From an uncultured Phycisphaerales bacterium (GTDB lineage: Bacteria; Planctomycetota; Phycisphaerae; Sedimentisphaerales; Anaerobacaceae), in NCBI GenBank assembly GCA_937868145.1, contig CALMMH010000527.1, forward strand, positions 1 to 5,973: a stretch of DNA of 5,973 bases, written 5' to 3'. The first letter of the stretch is position 1. Every line of letters begins with the position of its first letter. The translations under genes were made by a program, and so were the position numbers. Below are positions 5,242 to 5,973 of the stretch, in pieces. The notes beneath the pieces were generated by a model. The model had not been told where the DNA came from, searched no databases, and saw nothing but the letters and a program-made list of their open reading frames with translations.

Positions 5242-5973
5242 ATGACGGAACGGAATCCGAAAATCGTAGTCATCGGCGGCACGTACATCGACCTGGCAGT
5301 CAAGTGCGCCAACATCCCCTCCCCCGGTCAGGCCATCAGCGGTTCCTCCCTGGCGTGCGGCCTCGCGGGTCCCGGGCCCATCCAGGCGGTCCAGGCGGCC
5401 CTGTGCCGGTGCGAAGTGTCCCTAATCAGCAAGGTCGGCGGCGACGCCTTCGCCCAGATGGCCCTCAAGAGCCTGGCCGAGTACAAGGTGGACACCGAGT
5501 ACGTTTTTTTCGCCGAGTCCAAGAACTCCGGCATCATCGTCACGCTGGTCAACGCCGAGGGCGAGAACGCCATCTGCCACTACACCGGCGCCAACAGCGC
5601 TCTGCAGCCGGCGGACATCCAGTTGGCCGAAGACCGCATCGCCCAGGCGGATATCTGCCTCATCCACGGGTGCCTGCCCCAGGAAGCGATCGCCGCGGCC
5701 ATTCACTGCGCGAACCTTCACGGGACGCGCGTGATCCTCAACCCCGCCCGTCCGATCGAACAGACGGACCAGCATGGCGCGGACCTGCCTTCGGAGTACT
5801 TCACGGCGGATATCATGGTGGCCAACCTGGAGAAGGCCGCCGAGATCACCGACCAGACGAACGCCCACGTCCGCACGGCCAAGATGATGGGTTCGGACCT
5901 CGTGGCCCGCCGCGCGCACTGCGCCGTGATCACGATGGGCCGTCGCGGCTGCATGGTCGTGGACCGCGGCGGC
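5242..5973 (+). CDS. PfkB/ribokinase-family kinase with altered sugar-binding motifs, 3' end cut by the window
   Basis: The frame is open from ATG 5242 to the window edge, giving 244 residues of a protein that should be about 300-330 long. Family signs are VVIGGTYIDLAV (9-20), KVGGDAF (64-70), GENAICHYTGANSALQP (107-123), VILNPARP (164-171) and VITMGRRGCMVV (229-240). These enzymes phosphorylate sugars or nucleosides with ATP in the cytoplasm. The ATP-site GAGD motif with the catalytic Asp lies beyond the edge, so activity cannot be judged. The usual GGKGANQA motif of the lid region aligns without gaps to AGPGPIQA (42-49), and the Asn of the first sugar-binding motif is Tyr15, while Asp17 is kept. 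The substrate is therefore unlikely to be ribose. AGG at 5232-5234, seven bases upstream, is the binding site. Codons are more uniformly C- or G-ending than in the preceding genes, possibly a sign of higher expression. Confidence 0.88.
   Translation, partial: MTERNPKIVVIGGTYIDLAVKCANIPSPGQAISGSSLACGLAGPGPIQAVQAALCRCEVSLISKVGGDAFAQMALKSLAEYKVDTEYVFFAESKNSGIIVTLVNAEGENAICHYTGANSALQPADIQLAEDRIAQADICLIHGCLPQEAIAAAIHCANLHGTRVILNPARPIEQTDQHGADLPSEYFTADIMVANLEKAAEITDQTNAHVRTAKMMGSDLVARRAHCAVITMGRRGCMVVDRGG

Overview
The window is a GC-rich stretch of bacterial chromosome in which every supported gene lies on the + strand. Base composition, gene style and the mix of families (a BD-FAE-like secreted esterase, a stand-alone SagB-type oxidoreductase, DUF2339, DUF4186 and a divergent PfkB kinase) would fit an environmental bacterium, perhaps a planctomycete of the Phycisphaerae type. 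That placement is an inference from general resemblance; there is no rRNA or marker gene here to settle it.

Layout from left to right. Positions 1-153 hold the tail of a small or truncated membrane protein. One base later, 155-703 encodes a 182-residue single-pass membrane-anchored protein of unknown function. After a 92-base gap, 796-1731 encodes an exported alpha/beta hydrolase with a complete Ser-Asp-His triad. It overlaps by four bases (ATGA) a SagB-type nitroreductase-fold flavoenzyme at 1728-2453. A 35-base gap leads to a very hydrophobic 758-residue DUF2339 membrane protein at 2489-4765. One base after its stop comes a 118-residue DUF4186 protein (4767-5123) with a Cys/His-rich core. 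A 118-base intergenic region (5124-5241) carries a good sigma-70-type promoter, a palindrome over its -10 box, and a hairpin plus T-run that reads as an intrinsic terminator on the minus strand. The window ends inside a PfkB/ribokinase-family kinase (5242-5973, open at the right edge).

Functional links. Spacing suggests three co-transcribed pairs: the two left-hand membrane proteins, the hydrolase with the SagB-type enzyme, and DUF2339 with DUF4186. With no clear terminator between them on the + strand, 1-5123 could be one loose operon, and the kinase starts a new unit. The products share no pathway that I can recognise. I see no mobile element, CRISPR array, tRNA, rRNA or convincing new multi-gene system. 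The most notable points are the altered substrate-binding motifs of the kinase, the compact regulatory region before it, the DUF2339-DUF4186 pairing, and a SagB-type enzyme without visible YcaO or precursor-peptide partners.
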